64,000 nt of DNA, taken from NCBI GenBank assembly GCA_003248805.1, contig QFQY01000022.1, positions 4,319 through 68,318 on the forward strand, in the 5' to 3' direction. The notes under the pieces were generated by a model that had not been told where the DNA came from, did not search any database, and saw nothing but the letters and a program-made list of their open reading frames with translations. Origin of the DNA: Chelatococcus sp. Its GTDB lineage: Bacteria > Pseudomonadota > Alphaproteobacteria > Rhizobiales > Beijerinckiaceae. The translations under genes and the position numbers were made by a program. This document shows positions 14,418 to 22,354 of the stretch, piece after piece. Positions within the stretch are counted from its first letter, which is position 1. Every line of letters starts with the position of its first letter.

Positions 14418-14460
14418 CTTTCCGGTCAAGCGACGCGTGATCGCGCGCTTGACCGGAAAG
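14418..14460 (-). terminator. Hairpin downstream of the HU gene
   Basis: A perfect 15-base-pair inverted repeat, CTTTCCGGTCAAGCG with CGCTTGACCGGAAAG, has a 13-base loop. It lies 10 bases past the HU stop codon on the minus strand and upstream of the VWA gene. There is no T-run, so termination strength is uncertain. Confidence 0.6.
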
Positions 14461-14469
14461 ACGGTCGGA

Positions 14470-14742
14470 TCACGCGACGGCGTCGGCGAGATCCTTGGTC
14501 ACCTTGAACTTCACGACCGTCTTGGCGGGAACCTTGATCGTCGCGCCGGTCGACGGGTTGCGGGCCTCGCGGGCCTCGCGCTTGGCGGCCGAGAGCTTGC
14601 CGATGCCGCCGAGCGTGACGTCGTCGCCGGACTTCAGCGTCTGCGCGACGACGGTGCCGAGCGAGGCGAGGATCGCGGTGACGTCGGCCTTGGTCTTGCC
14701 GGTGGCCTCGGCGATGGCAGCCGTCAGTTCGTTCTTGGTCAT
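14470..14742 (-). CDS. HU family DNA-binding protein
   Basis: A 90-residue nucleoid protein of the HU/IHF fold. It begins MTKNELTAAIAEATG and carries the beta-arm region RNPSTGATIKVPAKTVVKFK, with the DNA-intercalating proline in NPSTG. HU dimers bend and compact DNA with little sequence preference. Two consecutive ATG codons occur. The second (14742) has AAGGAGG at five-base spacing and the first at only two, so 14742 is preferred. This copy is more divergent around GGIGKLSAAKREAREARNP than the canonical housekeeping HU. A stable hairpin follows the stop codon. Confidence 0.92.
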   Translation of the reverse strand: MTKNELTAAIAEATGKTKADVTAILASLGTVVAQTLKSGDDVTLGGIGKLSAAKREAREARNPSTGATIKVPAKTVVKFKVTKDLADAVA

Positions 14743-14987
14743 CATATCCTCCTTGGAAGGGATGGTGAGGCGGGCCGTCCGGAGCGCGTCTGGCGGCCTT
14801 CACCGCCTTCGGCACCCGCCATTGCTCGTGGCGGACCGCCGGCAAAGGCAGTTGCCATGCTCCGATGCCGTTGGCGATGGCCGCAGCGCTACATACGCAC
14901 AGAAATCGGCTTCGTTCCGCCGTAAAAGCCGCAGATTCGGGCGCCGATAAGGCAACGCTGCGCGCCGATTGACAAATCAGGCCCCAC

Positions 14988-15005
14988 TATTTCAAGCTTA
15001 AAATA
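14988..15005. promoter_or_regulatory. Palindromic operator candidate, monooxygenase promoter
   Basis: The 18-base near-palindrome TATTTCAAGCTTAAAATA is centred on AAGCTT with one mismatched pair. The 16 bases TTTCAAGCTTAAAATA recur exactly at 22357-22372 ahead of the ABC importer operon. It ends 23 bases before the monooxygenase ATG, so a protein bound here would cover the promoter or start of transcription. The shape resembles MarR-family sites; the regulator is not visible in the window. Confidence 0.65.
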
Positions 15006-15028
15006 ATTCGCGGAGGGGAAACCGGGTT

Positions 15029-16270
15029 ATGAAGGTCATCATCGTCGGGGGCGGCATCGGCGGGCTCACGCTCGCTCTCATGCTCCATGCGCGGGGCATC
15101 GAGGCGACTGTCTACGAGCAGGCTTCCGAGATCCGCGAGGTCGGCGTCGGCATCAACACGCTCCCTCACGCGATCCGCGAACTGGCGGAGCTCGGGCTGC
15201 TTCCGGCGCTCGACGCTGTCGCCATCCGGACTCGCGAACTCCACTACATGAACCGGTTCGGCCAGACCGTCTGGCGCGAGCCGCGCGGCCTGCATGCCGG
15301 CGCGCCGGTGCCGCAGTTCTCGATCCATCGCGGCCGGCTCCAGGGCGTGATCCACGCCGCCGTGGTCGAGCGTCTGGGGGCGGGTGCCGTCCGGCCGGGG
15401 CGGAGGCTCCAGGGCTTCCTGCAGGACGAGGGCGGCGTCACCGCGCATTTCTCCGATACGCGCCGTGCCGAGGCCGGCGAGACCGTCCGCGGCGACATCC
15501 TGATCGCCGCCGACGGCATCCATTCGGCCGTCAGATCGCACTACTTCCCGGATCAGGGGCCGCCGCGCTGGAACGGTGTCCAGATGTGGCGCGGCGCCTG
15601 CGACTGGCCGGTCTTCCTCGACGGCGAAAGCATGATCGTGGCCGGCGGCATGGCCGGCAAGCTCGTGCTCTACCCGATCGCGCCCGGCAAGACGGCCCAT
15701 ACGCGCCTGACCAACTGGGTGGTCAACATCCGCTGCGGCGACCCCGCCAAGCCGCCGCCGAAGGAGGCGTGGTCCAAGCCCGGCCGCCTCGAGGACGTGC
15801 TGCCCTACGCCCGGCGCTTCAGTATCCCCGACTTCGATCTCCTGGCGCTGATCGAGGCGAGCGGGACGTTCTGGGAATATCCGATGTGCGACCGCGATCC
15901 GTTGCCGCGCTGGACCCATGGCCGGGTCAGCCTGCTCGGCGACGCCGCCCATCCGATGTATCCGGTCGGCTCGAACGGCGCGTCGCAGGCGATCCTCGAC
16001 GCGCGCTGCCTCGCCGATCTGCTGGTCAAGGCCGAGCATCCGCGCCAGGCGCTGGCGGCCTATGAGGCGGTGCGCCTGCCGGCGACGGCCGAGGTCGTCG
16101 CGATGAACCGCGCGGGCGGGCCGGAGCGGGTGATCGATGCGGTCGAGGCGCTGGCGCCCAACGGCTTCGAAGATGTCGAGCGGGTGCTGGGCTACGCCAA
16201 GCGCGAGGCGATCGTGAAATCCTATGCCGGCAAGGCCGGCTTCGCGGCCGAGCAGCTCGCGAAACGCTAA
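15029..16270 (+). CDS. FAD-dependent aromatic monooxygenase (PhzS/salicylate hydroxylase-like)
   Basis: A 413-residue class A flavoprotein monooxygenase. The dinucleotide-binding motif GGGIGG lies at about residues 7-12, the central DILIAADGIHSAVR (DG motif) near 165 and the second FAD motif VSLLGDAAHPMYPVGSNGAS near 310. These enzymes use NAD(P)H and O2 to hydroxylate an aromatic or heteroaromatic acid. The GSNGAS variant and overall length resemble the PhzS-type subgroup more than classical NahG. GGAGGGG lies about ten bases before the ATG. A palindrome shared with the branched-chain-type ABC operon at 17-22 kb overlaps its promoter region, suggesting a common inducer. The substrate is unknown. 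Confidence 0.88.
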   Translation: MKVIIVGGGIGGLTLALMLHARGIEATVYEQASEIREVGVGINTLPHAIRELAELGLLPALDAVAIRTRELHYMNRFGQTVWREPRGLHAGAPVPQFSIHRGRLQGVIHAAVVERLGAGAVRPGRRLQGFLQDEGGVTAHFSDTRRAEAGETVRGDILIAADGIHSAVRSHYFPDQGPPRWNGVQMWRGACDWPVFLDGESMIVAGGMAGKLVLYPIAPGKTAHTRLTNWVVNIRCGDPAKPPPKEAWSKPGRLEDVLPYARRFSIPDFDLLALIEASGTFWEYPMCDRDPLPRWTHGRVSLLGDAAHPMYPVGSNGASQAILDARCLADLLVKAEHPRQALAAYEAVRLPATAEVVAMNRAGGPERVIDAVEALAPNGFEDVERVLGYAKREAIVKSYAGKAGFAAEQLAKR

Positions 16271-16275
16271 CGTCT

Positions 16276-16327
16276 TGTTCTGGCGTCGGCTTTTCCGAAA
16301 GCCGCGCGCCACTTTTCGGGCCGATGC
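16276..16327. repeat. GCATCGG palindromic repeat, copy 2
   Basis: An inverted relative of the 3691-3737 element: TCGGCTTTTCCGAAAGCC, then CGCGCCACTTTTCGGGCC ending in GATGCC. It starts six bases after the monooxygenase stop codon. GGCTTT/AAAGCC can form a short hairpin and it may serve as a 3' processing or termination site. Confidence 0.65.
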
Positions 16328-16341
16328 CCCAGGCCGGTCCG

Positions 16342-16596
16342 TTAGGCGGCGGGGAACGCGACGCCGGCGCGCTTGCCGTCCTGCCAGCACAGGCTGGCCT
16401 TGTAGGAGCTCTCCCGTTCGGCGATCTCCAGGTCGAAGCCGTGCGGCAGCATCACGGAGCCGGGGAATTCGAGCATCGCTCCGCCGTCCGACATGTTGCG
16501 GACGACGCAATCCATCGTCGACCAGCGCCCGTTGAAGCAGATGCGTGCCGAGAGCAGGCGGCGCATGCGGAGAAAGCGGCGGCGTTCGGTGGTCAT
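16342..16596 (-). CDS. PilZ domain protein
   Basis: A small protein that is essentially one PilZ domain. The arginine motif RRRFLRMRR near the start and the N-x-S-x-x-G motif in VVRNMSDGGAMLEF are the two c-di-GMP-binding signatures. The C-terminal CWQDGKRAGVAF strand is also usual. It probably senses cyclic di-GMP in the cytoplasm. I placed the start at MTTERRRFL (16596); an extended frame reaches 16707, but its extra residues look like non-coding sequence. A second PilZ gene lies just upstream on the same strand. The downstream target is unknown. Confidence 0.85.
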   Translation of the reverse strand: MTTERRRFLRMRRLLSARICFNGRWSTMDCVVRNMSDGGAMLEFPGSVMLPHGFDLEIAERESSYKASLCWQDGKRAGVAFPAA

Positions 16597-16737
16597 GGTC
16601 CTGGTCCAGCGGCGCGGGGGCGCCTGATGCAGTGCGACAACCATAGCGCGCGGCGCCGGGCACGGCAGCACCGGCATTCGGAAAGCGTTAACATCTGCAT
16701 TCCGCAATCGCGGACCTGGAGGCGATTGCCGGAAGCG

Positions 16738-17061
16738 TCAGGACCGGCCCAGCGCGCGCATCCGCCGTGCGTCCGCCAGCGAGATCGGCTCGCAGGGGCG
16801 GCATTCCTCGGGTGTCAGGAAGGCGACGCCGACATCGTCTCCGCGCCGCCAGCACTGCCGCACGCGGACGCTGCGTTCCTTGCCGGCGACGTCGATGTCG
16901 AACGTCGCCGGAAGCGCCGTCCAGTCGCTGAGCCGGACCATGGCGCCGCTTTCCGACCAGTCGCGGATCGCGCAGTCGAACATCGACTGGCGACCGTTGA
17001 ACACGACGCTGGCGCGCTCGGCGATGCGCAGCCTCGCATCGTTGCGACGCTCGTTCCTCAC
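16738..17061 (-). CDS. PilZ domain protein
   Basis: A 107-residue single PilZ domain. It begins MRNERRNDARLRI, giving the R-x-x-x-R motif, and has D-W-S-E-S-G as the second c-di-GMP contact motif, followed by CWRRGDDVGVAF. About 15 residues after the domain end in a basic tail with no known motif. It is closely similar in layout to the PilZ gene at 16342 (shared FNGR-S-x-D-C-x-x-R core), so the two probably arose by tandem duplication. Separation is about 140 bases, and co-transcription is possible but not shown. Confidence 0.88.
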   Translation of the reverse strand: MRNERRNDARLRIAERASVVFNGRQSMFDCAIRDWSESGAMVRLSDWTALPATFDIDVAGKERSVRVRQCWRRGDDVGVAFLTPEECRPCEPISLADARRMRALGRS

Positions 17062-17180
17062 GGCTCTGCTCCCTGTGTCATGGCGGCTGGCCGTTCGAGC
17101 CGGCCCCTCATGGCGGGGAATATGCGCATAAACCCATGCGAAATCAGCCGAAGCGTCGACCTATGCTTAACCCCGCGCCG

Positions 17181-17639
17181 TCACGCGCCTTCGGGCGGCG
17201 GCGGCAGGAAATCGACCTCGTGACGCGCCGACAGCGCGACCACGTCCGCGGGGTTCTGCTCGGCCATCGAGTGGATTCCCCAGAACAGGTCGTAGAGTCG
17301 TCCCGTCGGGGAGACCCAGAACAGGCACTTCACGACCGCGTCGCTCTTGTTGAACAGGCCGTGCGGCACATTGCGCGGCAGCCGGATCAGATCGCCCGCG
17401 GTGGCGAAGCCCTCCTGCCCGTCGAGCACGAGATCGAGCCGCCCCTCGAGCATGTAGATGAACTCGTCCTGCGTGGTGTGGATATGCGGCGGCACGAAGG
17501 TGCCGGGCGGGAAGGTGGCGTGCCAGGAGAAGGAGTCCTCGCTCAGCGTCTTCGGCACATAGGTCTGGCCGAGGATGTTCCAGACGATCGAGTCGAGGCC
17601 TTCATTGGCCTTGGTCACGCCGGCTGTCAGCGGCTTCAT
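17181..17639 (-). CDS. Cupin domain protein encoded at the end of the ABC importer operon
   Basis: A 152-residue single cupin. Motif 1 reads GTFVPPHIHTTQDEFIYMLEG (spanning about residues 45-66), supplying two His, one Glu and the spacing for a metal site. Motif 2 is GDLIRLPRNVPHGLFN, supplying the third His. It could be a dioxygenase, isomerase or a non-catalytic sensor; the family does not decide this. ATG 17639 is chosen because AGGAGA precedes it, and the gene starts 11 bases after livF ends, so it is the last gene of the importer operon. A catabolic role on the imported compound is an inference. Confidence 0.85.
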   Translation of the reverse strand: MKPLTAGVTKANEGLDSIVWNILGQTYVPKTLSEDSFSWHATFPPGTFVPPHIHTTQDEFIYMLEGRLDLVLDGQEGFATAGDLIRLPRNVPHGLFNKSDAVVKCLFWVSPTGRLYDLFWGIHSMAEQNPADVVALSARHEVDFLPPPPEGA

Positions 17640-17650
17640 GGGCGTTTCTC

Positions 17651-18349
17651 CTAGAGGTGCAGGAAGCGGTCCTTGACCGCGCTGTCGCTGCGTAGCTCGT
17701 CGCTGGTGCCGCGCCAGACGATGCGGCCCTTCTCGATGACGAGATGCCTGTCGGCGATCTTGGCCAGCGCGTCGACATTCTTGTCGATCACCAGGATCGA
17801 CTCGCCCTCGGCCTTGAGGGCGGCGAGGCAGGACCAGATCTCCTGTCGGATGATCGGCGCCAGCCCTTCCGTCGCCTCGTCCAGGATCACCAGACGCGGA
17901 TTGGTCATCAGGGCGCGGCCGATCGCGAGCATCTGCTGCTCGCCGCCGGAAAGCTGGTTGCCGCGATTGTTGCGCCGCTCCTTCAGCCGCGGGAAGAAGT
18001 CGTAGATGCGCTCCAGCGTCCAGCGCGCCTTGCCGAAGCGGCTGGCGGCGGTCGCGATCAGGTTCTCCTCGACGCTGAGCGTGGGGAAGATCTGGCGCCC
18101 CTCCGGCACGAGCCCGATCCCCGCCTGCGCGACGCGGAAGGGCTGGGCGCCCGTCAGGTCGCGGCCGGACGCGCTGACGCGGCCCGACATGGGCGGGATC
18201 AGCCCCATGATCGCGCGGATGGTCGTGGTCTTGCCCATGCCGTTGCGGCCGAGCAGCGTCACCACCTCGCCCTCGTCGATGGCGAAATCGATCCCGAACA
18301 GGATCTGCGCCTCGCCATAGCCGGCCGAGAGGTTCTCGACGACGAGCAT
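17651..18349 (-). CDS. livF: Branched-chain-type ABC transporter ATP-binding protein (LivF-like)
   Basis: A 232-residue ATPase. Walker A GRNGMGKTT, signature LSGGEQQMLAIGRAL, Walker B LVILDEATEGLAP. The ATEGLAP ending and lack of a long insertion identify the LivF rather than LivG member of the pair. After Walker B the segment ILVIDKNVDAL replaces the common LLVEQN form, a variant seen in some homologues. It forms a heterodimer with the LivG protein encoded two bases upstream and powers import through the two permeases. Confidence 0.92.
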   Translation of the reverse strand: MLVVENLSAGYGEAQILFGIDFAIDEGEVVTLLGRNGMGKTTTIRAIMGLIPPMSGRVSASGRDLTGAQPFRVAQAGIGLVPEGRQIFPTLSVEENLIATAASRFGKARWTLERIYDFFPRLKERRNNRGNQLSGGEQQMLAIGRALMTNPRLVILDEATEGLAPIIRQEIWSCLAALKAEGESILVIDKNVDALAKIADRHLVIEKGRIVWRGTSDELRSDSAVKDRFLHL

Positions 18350-18351
18350 GG

Positions 18352-19101
18352 TCAGCCCTCCTCGCCGAGATAGGCTTCGCGCACGGCAGGGTCCGCCCGC
18401 ACGGTCGCGGGATCGCCCGAGGCGATGACGCGGCCATAGACAAGCACGCTGACACTGTCGGCGAGCGCGAAGACGGCCTCCATGTCGTGCTCGACCAGCA
18501 GCATGGCGTAGCGCCCCTTGAGGCTCTTGAGCAGCGCGACGAGACGTTCGCCCTCCTCGCGCCCGACGCCGGCCAGGGGCTCGTCGAGCAGGATGACGGC
18601 CGGCTCCAGCGTCAGCGCCATCGCGATCTCGAGCGCGCGCTTCTCGCCATGGGAGAGCCGCCCCGCCGGGACATGGGCCCGCTCGGCCAGGCCGACCGCC
18701 TCCAGCGCGGCGAAGGCCGGCCGGTTGAGGCTTTCGTCGCGGGCGGCGTCGCGGAAGAAGGCGAGGGGATGGGCCGAGCGCGCCTGCACGCTCAGCGCGA
18801 CGTTCTCCAGCACCGAAAGCGAGGCGATGGTGGAGATGATCTGGAAGGTCCGGGCGAGGCCGGCGCGCGCCCGCTTCTCCGGCGACAGGGCGGTCACGTC
18901 CTCGCCGCGAAAGCAGATCGTGCCCGTATCCGGCCGCAGCATGCCGGAGATCTGGTGGACCAGCGTCGTCTTGCCGGCGCCGTTGGGGCCGATCAGCGCA
19001 TGGAGCTCGCCGGGCGCGACCGACAGGCTGACGCCGTCCGTCACCTTCAGCGCGCCGAAGGATTTGGCGAGGCCGGAGAGGGCGAGCACGGGTTCAGTCA
19101 T
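18352..19101 (-). CDS. livG: Branched-chain-type ABC transporter ATP-binding protein (LivG-like)
   Basis: A 249-residue ATPase with Walker A GPNGAGKTT, signature LSHGEKRALEIAMAL and Walker B VILLDEPLAGVG, then VEHDMEAVF at the H-loop. Signature LSHGEKRAL with a conserved RTFQ segment (ARTFQIIS) in the Q-loop is the LivG hallmark. It overlaps the upstream permease gene by eight bases, implying translational coupling. The protein would sit on the cytoplasmic face of the LivHM membrane pair. Substrate specificity is set by the binding protein, not by this subunit. Confidence 0.92.
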   Translation of the reverse strand: MTEPVLALSGLAKSFGALKVTDGVSLSVAPGELHALIGPNGAGKTTLVHQISGMLRPDTGTICFRGEDVTALSPEKRARAGLARTFQIISTIASLSVLENVALSVQARSAHPLAFFRDAARDESLNRPAFAALEAVGLAERAHVPAGRLSHGEKRALEIAMALTLEPAVILLDEPLAGVGREEGERLVALLKSLKGRYAMLLVEHDMEAVFALADSVSVLVYGRVIASGDPATVRADPAVREAYLGEEG

Positions 19102-20089
19102 CGCCGCGGGCTCCGAGCTTGCGCAGCAGGCCGACGATGCCGCCGCGGGTGAGCAGCACGAACAGCACGATCAGCGGCCCGAAGATCACCTTCCAGTGCT
19201 CGGTCAGGCCCGACAGGACCTCTTCCATCGTCAGATAGGCGAGCGCGCCGATGATCGCGCCGTGCAGCGAGCCGACGCCGCCGAGCACGACCATGAAGAT
19301 CAGCTCGCCGGAGCGCTGCCAGGAGAGGAAGGCGGGGCTGACGAACTCCGTCTGGTTCGCGAGCAGGAAGCCGGCGATCCCGGCGATCATGCCCGAGACG
19401 ACATAGGCGATGAGCCGGACCCGCCCGACATCGTAACCCGTGACGGAGACGCGCGTGGCGTTCTCGCGCGCCGCGCGCAGCACCCGCCCGAAGCGCGAGG
19501 CGACGAGGGTCTTCACGAGCAGGTAGCAGCCGGCGAGCACCGCCAGCACGACGTAGAAGAAGCGCGTGCGGTTGGCGAAGAGATCGAAGCCGGCGACCGC
19601 GCTGCGCTCATAGAGCGTCAGCCCGTCATCGCCGCCATAGGCCGACAGCGCCTGCGTCAGGAAGAAGGCCATCTGCCCGAAGGCGAGCGTGATCATGATG
19701 AAGGCGACGCCGCGCGTGCGCAGCGAGACATAGCCCGTGACCGCCCCGAACACCCCGCATGCGACGAGGATCACCGGCAGGATCAGCAGCGCCTCGGTCC
19801 GCCCCTCGGTGATCATGATCCCGGTGACATAGGCGCCGATGCCGACGAAGGCGGCATGGCCGAAGGAGACCATGCCGCCGACGCCGAGGATGAGGTCGAG
19901 CGACAGCGCCGCGATCGCGAAGATCATCGCGCGCGTCACCAGCGTCAGCCAGTGGGCGGGCAGGCCCAGCGAGACGGCGAACGGCAGGGCGGCCAGCAGG
20001 GCGAACAGCACCAGCGCGATGACGGCCCGCCGGCGCGGAGGGGCGGTCACGGCGTTCGTCGCCTCGGCGAGGGAAGGGGCGGCGCTCAT
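19094..20089 (-). CDS. livM: Branched-chain-type ABC transporter permease (LivM-like)
   Basis: A 331-residue inner-membrane permease with about eight to ten hydrophobic helices. The segments LILGVGGMVSFGHAAFVGIGAY and TRGVAFIMITLAFGQM are hallmark sequences of LivM. An N-terminal polar stretch of about 20 residues precedes the first helix. The ATG at 20089 overlaps the LivH stop codon in an ATGA arrangement, so the two permeases are translationally coupled. The reading frame stays open further upstream, but that sequence is out-of-frame livH. Confidence 0.93.
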   Translation of the reverse strand: MSAAPSLAEATNAVTAPPRRRAVIALVLFALLAALPFAVSLGLPAHWLTLVTRAMIFAIAALSLDLILGVGGMVSFGHAAFVGIGAYVTGIMITEGRTEALLILPVILVACGVFGAVTGYVSLRTRGVAFIMITLAFGQMAFFLTQALSAYGGDDGLTLYERSAVAGFDLFANRTRFFYVVLAVLAGCYLLVKTLVASRFGRVLRAARENATRVSVTGYDVGRVRLIAYVVSGMIAGIAGFLLANQTEFVSPAFLSWQRSGELIFMVVLGGVGSLHGAIIGALAYLTMEEVLSGLTEHWKVIFGPLIVLFVLLTRGGIVGLLRKLGARGDD

Positions 20090-21012
20090 GCCCGGCCCTT
20101 GGCCGGCAGCAGCCCCTCGGGCCGCCAGAACAGGACGAAGGCCATCACGAGATAGATCAGCATGGAGGACAGCGCGGCGCCGGCCGCACGCGCCGACGGC
20201 GCGCTCATGAACAGGCGCAGGAGATCGTTCATGAAGGAGCGCCCGAGCGTGTCGACCAGCCCGACGATCAGCGCGCCCACGAAGGCGCCGCGGATCGAGC
20301 CGATGCCGCCGACCACGATGACGACGAAGGCGAGGATCAGGATGTTGTCGCCCATGCCGGGCTCGACGGAGAGGATCGGCGCGGCCATGACGCCGGCGAA
20401 GCCCGCCAGCATGGTGCCGAAAGCGAACACGATCATGAACAGCTTGCGGATGTCGACGCCGAGCGCCGAGACCATCGAGGCGTTGGTCGCGCCCGCCCTG
20501 AGCAGCATGCCGGTGCGGGTCTTCTCGACGATGAGCCACAGCAGCAGGCCGACGCCCAGCCCCGAGGCGATCAGCGCGAAGCGGTAGACCGGATAGAGCA
20601 CGCCGCCGGGAAGGGCGACCGAGCCCGACAGCATTTCCGGGATCGCCACCGAAAGGGGCGCCGCGCCCCAGATCATCTTCACTGCTTCGTTGAGCAGCAG
20701 GATCAGCCCGAAGGTCGCCAGCACCTGATCGAGATGGTCCCTTTCATAGAGGTGGCGGAAAACGAGGAATTCGAGCGCGAGCCCGATCACCAGCGCGGCG
20801 GCCAGCGCCAGGACGAGGCCCAGCAGGAAACTGCCGGTCAGCCCGACGAAGGTCACGGCGAGATAGGCGCCGAGCATGTACTGCACGCCATGCGCCAGGT
20901 TGATGAAGTCCATCACCCCGAAGACGAGCGTCAGCCCCGCCGCCACCAGGAACAGCAGGACGCCGAGCTGGAGCCCGTTGAGGATCTGGACGATGAGGAG
21001 GCTGGTGGTCAT
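20086..21012 (-). CDS. livH: Branched-chain-type ABC transporter permease (LivH-like)
   Basis: A 308-residue permease with about eight hydrophobic segments. It opens with LLIVQILNGLQLGVLLFLVA and contains GVMDFINLAHGVQYMLGAY, both typical of LivH, plus the cytoplasmic coupling segment ASMVSALGVDIRKLF. It pairs with LivM to form the channel. It is separated from the binding-protein gene by 95 bases that hold a palindromic repeat, whereas it overlaps livM directly. That spacing is consistent with higher expression of the binding protein than of the permease. Confidence 0.93.
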   Translation of the reverse strand: MTTSLLIVQILNGLQLGVLLFLVAAGLTLVFGVMDFINLAHGVQYMLGAYLAVTFVGLTGSFLLGLVLALAAALVIGLALEFLVFRHLYERDHLDQVLATFGLILLLNEAVKMIWGAAPLSVAIPEMLSGSVALPGGVLYPVYRFALIASGLGVGLLLWLIVEKTRTGMLLRAGATNASMVSALGVDIRKLFMIVFAFGTMLAGFAGVMAAPILSVEPGMGDNILILAFVVIVVGGIGSIRGAFVGALIVGLVDTLGRSFMNDLLRLFMSAPSARAAGAALSSMLIYLVMAFVLFWRPEGLLPAKGRA

Positions 21013-21024
21013 GTCATGTCGCCC

Positions 21025-21099
21025 GTCATGCTCGGGCTTGACCCGAGCATCTCAGGAAAGAGATTCTCGGGTCTGCGCTGCGCTTCGCCCGAGAATGAC
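21025..21099. repeat. Palindromic intergenic repeat between binding-protein and permease genes
   Basis: GTCATGCTCGGGCTTGACCC with the internal stem TGCTCGGG/CCCGAGCA, then TTCTCGGGTCTGCGC to CCCGAGAATGAC. Outer ends GTCAT and ATGAC pair. It occupies nearly the whole 95-base gap after the binding-protein gene. Confidence 0.8.
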
Positions 21100-21107
21100 G
21101 AAGAGGC

Positions 21108-22274
21108 TCACTTCAGCGGGCATTCCTTGGCGTAGGGATCGGCATAGTCCGTGAACACCTTTTCGGCGATCTCGGTCTGGAACTTGCCGTCCGCGCGCTT
21201 GGCGACCTTGACCAGGTAGAAGTCCTGGATCGGGAACCCGTTCGTGTTGAACTTGAACTTGCCGCGCAGGGAGGTGAAGTCGGCCTTCTTGAGGGCCGCG
21301 CGCAGCTTGTCCTTGTCGGCGGTGCCGCCGGCGGCCTTCACGGCCGAGTCGATTAGCATGGCCGCGTCGTAGGACTGCTGGGCATAGGACGCCGGAACGA
21401 CCTTGTAGGCCGCCTCATAGGCCGCGACGAACTTCTTGTTCGCCGGGCTGTCCATGTTCGGCGCCCAGGTCATGCCGCCATACATGCCGACCGCCGCGTC
21501 CTGCTGCGCCGGCAGGGTCGATTCGTCGACGGTGAAGGCGGAGAGGAAGGGAATCTTGCCGTTGAGGCCGGCCTGCGACCACTGTTTGACGAAGTTGACG
21601 CCGAGACCGCCGGGCAGGAAGGCGAAGACCACGTCCGGCTTGGCCGCGGTGATCTTGGCGAGGTCGGAGGCGAAGTCCATCGAGGTCAGCGGCGTATAGA
21701 CCTCGTCGACGATCTCGCCCTTGAAATAGGTCTTGAAGCCCGCCAGCGAGTCCTTACCGGCCTGATAGTTCGGCGCGATGATATAGGCCTTCTTGTAACC
21801 CTTGTCCTGAGCGTACTTGCCCAGCACCTGGTGGACCTGGTCGTTCTGGTAGGACGTGACGAAGAAGTTCTGGTTGCAGCCCTTGCCGGCCATGGTCGAG
21901 GGGCCGGCATTGGGGCTGATCAGGAAGGCGCCGGAATCGAGCACCGGCTTGGCGATGGCGCCGAGGATGTTCGAGAACACGGGGCCGACGACGAAGTCGA
22001 CCTTGCCGCCTTCGACGAAGCTGCGGATCTTGCCCACCGCGACGTCGGGCTTCAGCTCGTCGTCGATCACGGTGATCTGGACAGGCAGGCCGCCGAGCTT
22101 GCCGCCGTTCTGGTCGACGGCGAGCTGGAAGCCGTCGCGCACCTGCTGGCCCAGCGCGGCGGCAGGCCCGGTCAGCACGGAGACGACGCCGATCTTGAGC
22201 GGCTCCTGCGCCTGCGCGGCCGACGCCAGCGCGACCAGGCCGGTGCCGAGGGCGAGAGCGAATTTCAGTTTCAT
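21108..22274 (-). CDS. Branched-chain-type ABC transporter substrate-binding protein (LivK-like)
   Basis: A periplasmic binding protein of 388 residues. A Sec signal peptide ends at about ASAAQAQ. The mature protein begins EPLKIGVVSVLTGPAAALGQQ, the standard opening of periplasmic-binding-protein type I members (Peripla_BP_6). ATG 22274 is preferred because GGGAGG lies about eight bases upstream and a signal peptide follows at once; an extended frame to 22352 adds non-signal sequence. It leads the operon SBP-livH-livM-livG-livF-cupin. Aromatic acids as well as amino acids are carried by this family, and the operator shared with the monooxygenase favours an aromatic ligand (inference). Confidence 0.9.
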   Translation of the reverse strand: MKLKFALALGTGLVALASAAQAQEPLKIGVVSVLTGPAAALGQQVRDGFQLAVDQNGGKLGGLPVQITVIDDELKPDVAVGKIRSFVEGGKVDFVVGPVFSNILGAIAKPVLDSGAFLISPNAGPSTMAGKGCNQNFFVTSYQNDQVHQVLGKYAQDKGYKKAYIIAPNYQAGKDSLAGFKTYFKGEIVDEVYTPLTSMDFASDLAKITAAKPDVVFAFLPGGLGVNFVKQWSQAGLNGKIPFLSAFTVDESTLPAQQDAAVGMYGGMTWAPNMDSPANKKFVAAYEAAYKVVPASYAQQSYDAAMLIDSAVKAAGGTADKDKLRAALKKADFTSLRGKFKFNTNGFPIQDFYLVKVAKRADGKFQTEIAEKVFTDYADPYAKECPLK

Positions 22275-22354
22275 CTGGATGTCCTCCCGGGACGGTGAAA
22301 CGGGGATGCGCGACAGGGGTCCCTCAACCTCTCCGTCACGCGGTCGAGCCATAT

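Noticed and set aside
14743..15028. The 286-base gap between HU and the monooxygenase examined for a small RNA or small gene
   Set aside because: Apart from the operator candidate near its right end I see no terminator, riboswitch fold or start-plus-frame that stands out from background.
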